DNA of 64,000 nucleotides from DAISKN01 sp963716925 (GTDB taxonomy: Bacteria > Acidobacteriota > Vicinamibacteria > Marinacidobacterales > SMYC01). Below, piece after piece: positions 60,218 to 64,000 of the stretch (position 1 is its first letter; the number at the start of each line of letters is the position of its first letter). The DNA lies in contig CAVQUX010000020.1 of the NCBI GenBank assembly GCA_963716925.1, positions 62,001 through 126,000 on the forward strand, written 5' to 3'. The position numbers and the translations under genes were made by a program. The notes beneath the pieces were generated by a model. It ran no database searches. It had not been told where the DNA came from and saw only the letters and a list, made by a program, of their open reading frames with translations.

Positions 60218-62401
60218 ATGGCCCTGCCGTACCGGAACGCATTCATGGCGGTTTGCGTTTGCCTGCTCGCATCCCGCGGCTACGCCGGAGAGTCGGAGCC
60301 GGACCTCAAGGGGTTCCTCCCCGACGAAATCGCCGCGGCCCGCGAATGGGAAGAGCGTTTCCGCGCGATCCCCAGTCCGGAAAACCTGCGCGAATACATG
60401 CGGTTCATCACCGAGGAGCCGCACATCGCCGGTCTTCCCGGAAGCAAGAGAGTGGCCGACTACATCCTCTCCAAGTTCCAATCCTTCGGGCTGAACGCCT
60501 GGATCGAGGAGACCCAGGCCCTGATGCCGCTTCCCACCGAGAGGCGCCTGGAGCTCGTGGCCCCCGAGTCCTATGTGGCGAAGCTCGAAGAGCCGGCGCT
60601 CGCGGAAGACAAGGACTCCGCCGATCCCGGGCAGCTTCCGACGTACAACGCCTACGCCGGCGAGGGGGACGTCGAGGCCCAGGTCGTCTACGTTAACTAC
60701 GGGACGCCGGAGGATTACAAAGAGCTGGACAAGATGGGCATCGACGTCCGAGGGAAGATTGCCATCGCCCGCTACGGCCGGAGCTGGCGCGGCATCAAGG
60801 CGAAGCTCGCCCAGAGCCGGGGAGCGGTCGGCTGTCTCATCTATTCGGATCCCCGCGACGACGGCTACTTCGAGGGAATGACCTATCCCGAGGGGCCTTT
60901 CCGCCCCGAGCATGGGGTTCAGCGCGGCAGCATCATGGACATGCCCGTCCACCCCGGGGACCCGCTGAGCCCCGGGTTCGGCGCCAAGACGGATCAGCCC
61001 CGTCTCGCGATGGCAGACGCGAAGACGGTGATGAAGATTCCCGTTCTTCCCATCTCGTACGGAGACGCGCTCCCGTTTCTCAAGAACCTGCGAGGGAAGG
61101 TCGCCCCCGAAGAGTGGAGGGGTGCTTTGCCGATCACCTATCACATCGGCCCCGGACCGGCGAAAGCCCGCCTCAAGCTCGCGCTCGAATGGAAGACCCG
61201 CCCGCTCTACAACGTGATCGCGAAGATCGACGGGAGCTTGTTTCCCGACGAGTGGATCGTTCACGGAAACCATCACGACGCCTGGAACAACGGCGCCGAC
61301 GATCCCACCAGCGGCAACGTCGCCCTGATGGAGACCGCCCGGGGCTTCGCGGAGATCGTGAAGCAGGGATGGAAGCCGAAGCGGACGATCGTCTTCGCTT
61401 CCTGGGACGGCGAGGAATGGGGTCTCCTGGGCTCGACGGAGTGGGCGGAGACCCACAAGACCGAGCTCATGGACAAGGGAGTGGTGTACATCAACAGCGA
61501 CAGCTCGGGAAAGGGCTGGCTGGGAATGCAGGGAAGCCACACCCTCCAGGATCTACTCAATGACGTCGCCCGGACCGTTCAGGATCCCGTGCGCGGCGTG
61601 AGCCTCTTCGAGGCGGCGCGGGCCCGCGCCCTGGAGCGGGCGAACGACGAGGAGCGCGCCGAGATCGAGAAGAGCGAAGACCTGCGCATCGGGGCGCTCG
61701 GCTCGGGATCGGACTACACCGCGTTTCTCGACCACCTGACGATGGCGTCCCTCAACCTCGGATTCGGAGGAGAGAGCGATGGCGGCATCTACCATTCGAA
61801 CTATGACTCGTTCGATTGGTACACGCGATTCTCGGACGGCGACTTCGTCTATGGCCGAGCGCTCTCGCAGGTCATCGGGACCACCATGATGAGGCTCGCG
61901 AACGCCACCATCCTTCCGTTCAACTTCGTCGATCTCGCGGACACCATGGACCGCTACGTGGTCGAGATCGAAAAGACCCGGGAGAAGACCAAGGACGCCC
62001 CGGAGGTCGATCTCGCGCCGGTGAAGACCGCGATCGGAAAGCTCCGGGAAGCGGGACAGGCTTACCAGGCCGCTCTCGGCGCTCTTTCGAACGTGAGCAC
62101 CCAGGCGCTCGAAGCGCAGCCGGAGCTCAAGAACCTCAACCGGCTTCTGTACTCCTCGGAGAGGCGCCTCGCCCATGACGAAGGTCTTCCCAAGCGGGAA
62201 TGGTTCCGCCACCAGATCTACGCGCCCGGCCTCTACACCGGCTATGGGGTCAAGACGATTCCCGGCATTCGGGAAGGGATCGAAGAGGCGGCCTGGGAGG
62301 AGGCGAAGTACTACGTGAAAGTCGTCTCCGACGTCGTGGGCTCGCTGGTGAAGCAGGTGGAGGAGGCCAGGACTCTGGTGGACGCTCTCGGTCGACAATG
62401 A
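60218..62401 (+). CDS. M28 metallopeptidase, glutamate carboxypeptidase II/PSMA-like
   Basis: 727-residue zinc exopeptidase with the three-domain PSMA layout. Signal peptide (AVCVCLLASRGYAG); PA domain around YGRSWRGIKAKLAQSRGAVGCLIYSDPRDDG; catalytic domain with zinc ligands in GNHHDAWNNGADDPTSGN (His and bridging Asp), WDGEEWGLLGSTEW (catalytic Glu and ligand Glu), NSDSSGKG (Asp) and YHSNYDSFDWY (His); C-terminal helical dimerisation domain ending at residue 727. Family members cleave acidic dipeptides or folyl-polyglutamate. ATG 60218 follows AAGGAG. Confidence 0.92.
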   Translation: MALPYRNAFMAVCVCLLASRGYAGESEPDLKGFLPDEIAAAREWEERFRAIPSPENLREYMRFITEEPHIAGLPGSKRVADYILSKFQSFGLNAWIEETQALMPLPTERRLELVAPESYVAKLEEPALAEDKDSADPGQLPTYNAYAGEGDVEAQVVYVNYGTPEDYKELDKMGIDVRGKIAIARYGRSWRGIKAKLAQSRGAVGCLIYSDPRDDGYFEGMTYPEGPFRPEHGVQRGSIMDMPVHPGDPLSPGFGAKTDQPRLAMADAKTVMKIPVLPISYGDALPFLKNLRGKVAPEEWRGALPITYHIGPGPAKARLKLALEWKTRPLYNVIAKIDGSLFPDEWIVHGNHHDAWNNGADDPTSGNVALMETARGFAEIVKQGWKPKRTIVFASWDGEEWGLLGSTEWAETHKTELMDKGVVYINSDSSGKGWLGMQGSHTLQDLLNDVARTVQDPVRGVSLFEAARARALERANDEERAEIEKSEDLRIGALGSGSDYTAFLDHLTMASLNLGFGGESDGGIYHSNYDSFDWYTRFSDGDFVYGRALSQVIGTTMMRLANATILPFNFVDLADTMDRYVVEIEKTREKTKDAPEVDLAPVKTAIGKLREAGQAYQAALGALSNVSTQALEAQPELKNLNRLLYSSERRLAHDEGLPKREWFRHQIYAPGLYTGYGVKTIPGIREGIEEAAWEEAKYYVKVVSDVVGSLVKQVEEARTLVDALGRQ

Positions 62402-62582
62402 CAGAATCGCCGCCCATCGGGAGGGTGTCCGCTTCCATCCGAGAACGTGGAGATCGACTCGTGAGGCCATTTGGTCTGGTGGACCGTGGATCGCGCCGTC
62501 AGCGAGAAAGACCCCTGGAGCGTGAGGTAGTCGATATCCCCGTCGGCGGCGGCATGGAATAGTCTTCCCCCGGGAGGAACCC

Positions 62583-64000
62583 ATGAGAACCTCACTCGAG
62601 CTGGTCGCGATCACGCTCCCCGCCATCCTGTGCTCGATTCTCGGGGACGCCCATTCGCAAGTCGGGGGGACCGCCGCGCCAGGCGCGGAATCCGCGCCGG
62701 CCGCACTCCATGGCTCCCGCCCCAACATCCTCGTCGTCATGGCCGACGACCTCGACCTGACGTCGATGCAGGTCTTGCTGGAGCAGGACCTGATGCCCAA
62801 CCTCGAGCACTACGTCTACGACCAGGGGACGAGCTTCTCCGAGTCGTTCGTGACCAACGCAATCTGCTGCCCCTCCCGGGCGACGTTTCTGACGGGGCAG
62901 TACTCCCACAACCACCGGACCTTCTCGAACACGCTCGTGAACGGCGCCGTTCTCGCCTTCGACGACGACGAGACACTCGGGACGTGGCTGCAGGCGGCAG
63001 GCTATCGGACGGGGCACGTGGGAAAGTACCTCAACGGCTACGGCATTCTCCGGACCCTGGATGGGAGCCCGAACCTCCGTGCGTGGGTACGGGAGCAGAT
63101 CGCGGCGCACCGGCCCGACGCCGTCGAAGGCCTGGAGCCCGGCTATGTTCCCCCGGGCTGGAGCAGCTGGTACGGACTCATCGATCTATCCACCTACTGC
63201 GTCTTCGACTACGCGTTGAACGAGAACGGCAAGGTGCGAACCTACTACAGGGATGGCCGAATCCTCGAGGACGGCCGCATCGTTCAGGAAGCAAACGGCG
63301 GTACGACCGAGCACTATCAGACCGACGTTCTCGCCGACAAGGCGGTCGAGTTCCTGGAAGACCATTGGTCCCGCGGCGACGCCGCGCCGTTCTTTCTATC
63401 CGTGATGCCGCTGGCCCCGCACGTCGAGGGATGCGAAGGAAAAGATCCCGAGATTCCGGATCTGGATCCGCTCGTCTACAAGGACCAGTTCAAGGCGATC
63501 ATTCGTCCCGCACCCCGCCACCGCGCCTGGATCGATTCGCTCGAGGTGCTGGCGCGCTCGGTGCTGCCGGGCCGCCTCTCGTACAACGAAGCCTCGCTCG
63601 AGGACAAGCCCCGGATCGTCAGCGCGCGTCTCGACCTCCTGCTGCCGGGCGAGGAAGACGCCCTCTTCGCTCAGTTCGGACACCGGCTGGCGTCGATGAT
63701 GGCCGTGGACGACCTGCTCGGCCGGCTCATACGCGCGCTTGAGGAGCGGGGCGAGCTGGAACGGACCTTCATCCTGTTCACGTCGGATAACGGCTGGTTC
63801 TACGGAGAGCATCGACTGTCGTCCAAGGGCCTGGCCTACGAGGAGGCCATCCGCGTACCGCTCTTCGTTCGGATCCCGGGGCGTTTCGAGCCGAGAGTGG
63901 AGCCGCGCATCGCGCTGAACAACGATCTCGCGCCGACCCTCCTCGACCTCGCCGCCGGCACTTCGACCCTCCCGCTCGACGGGCGCTCGCTCCTGCCTCT
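62583..64000 (+). CDS. Secreted sulfatase, formylglycine type (C-terminus beyond the window)
   Basis: Second sulfatase, paralogous to the one at 9166. Signal region ELVAITLPAILCSILGDAHS; VVMADDLD with D55 and D56 as metal ligands; signature NAICCPSRATFLTG with C95 as predicted formylglycine; QYSHNH; GHVGKYLNGYG; PPGWSSWYGLIDLSTY; FTSDNGWFYGEHRLSSK. At least 472 residues lie inside the window. It differs from the first copy by an extra segment around residues 155-175. GGAGG precedes ATG 62583. It follows the M28 peptidase by 181 bases without any gene between. Confidence 0.88.
   Translation, partial: MRTSLELVAITLPAILCSILGDAHSQVGGTAAPGAESAPAALHGSRPNILVVMADDLDLTSMQVLLEQDLMPNLEHYVYDQGTSFSESFVTNAICCPSRATFLTGQYSHNHRTFSNTLVNGAVLAFDDDETLGTWLQAAGYRTGHVGKYLNGYGILRTLDGSPNLRAWVREQIAAHRPDAVEGLEPGYVPPGWSSWYGLIDLSTYCVFDYALNENGKVRTYYRDGRILEDGRIVQEANGGTTEHYQTDVLADKAVEFLEDHWSRGDAAPFFLSVMPLAPHVEGCEGKDPEIPDLDPLVYKDQFKAIIRPAPRHRAWIDSLEVLARSVLPGRLSYNEASLEDKPRIVSARLDLLLPGEEDALFAQFGHRLASMMAVDDLLGRLIRALEERGELERTFILFTSDNGWFYGEHRLSSKGLAYEEAIRVPLFVRIPGRFEPRVEPRIALNNDLAPTLLDLAAGTSTLPLDGRSLLP

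Overview
The window is a GC-rich chromosomal segment that most resembles an Acidobacteriota genome. This rests on gene content rather than a marker gene. It carries two ~820-residue FtsX/MacB-type permeases of the 'acidobacterial duplicated orphan permease' (ADOP) kind, six secreted PQQ-like beta-propeller proteins, many secreted peptidases and amidohydrolases, two TonB-dependent receptors, two sulfatases and two PEP-CTERM-type proteins. I see no rRNA, tRNA, CRISPR array, transposase or phage gene.

Layout. (1) 1-5.4 kb: class V aminotransferase (cut by the edge), GNAT, hypothetical and DacB on the minus strand; a small protein, a GatA-type amidase and MiaE on the plus strand. A GC-rich tandem repeat follows. 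(2) 5.7-10.7 kb: siderophore-type TonB receptor, amidohydrolase, sulfatase. (3) 11.1-22.8 kb: six beta-propeller proteins around an iron-dependent alcohol dehydrogenase, in two divergent overlapping operons sharing a 93-base region with a good sigma-70 promoter. One propeller carries EF-hands; one is an ankyrin-propeller fusion broken by a frameshift. (4) 22.8-45.8 kb: cupin, DinB, two P1-family peptidases, RRM protein, two ADOP permeases, CocE/NonD hydrolase, two beta-lactamase-fold hydrolases, D-aminoacylase-like enzyme and DPP4, which together look like a secreted peptide-scavenging set. An exported Hcp-like protein, a PEP-CTERM protein, a TMEM175-type channel and a Tat-type threonine-aldolase-like protein are also here. 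(5) 45.8-49.8 kb: sulfite-oxidase-type molybdoenzyme, a broken Gfo/Idh remnant, and a cytochrome c-FTR1 iron permease with a palindrome just upstream. (6) 49.85-54.5 kb: a three-gene NAD-type formate dehydrogenase operon. (7) 54.5-64 kb: second PEP-CTERM protein, second TonB receptor, sigma-54 activator with a degenerate receiver, ankyrin protein, PSMA-like M28 peptidase, and a second sulfatase cut by the edge.

The main discovery is the formate dehydrogenase. Its catalytic gene has an in-frame TGA exactly where FdhF-type enzymes carry selenocysteine, followed at the E. coli fdhF distance by a hairpin with the same GGUCU loop. The alpha subunit is also split and its parts are in swapped order. 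The Fe4S4 domain that normally begins the catalytic polypeptide sits at the C-terminus of the third gene, and the first gene starts where that domain should end, behind an in-frame stop.

Four genes (12.4-14.5, 21.9-22.8, 23.4-23.9 and 28.5-30.4 kb) each need one single-base frame change to restore a full family-length protein. They may be real decay or assembly errors, and I cannot tell which from one sequence.
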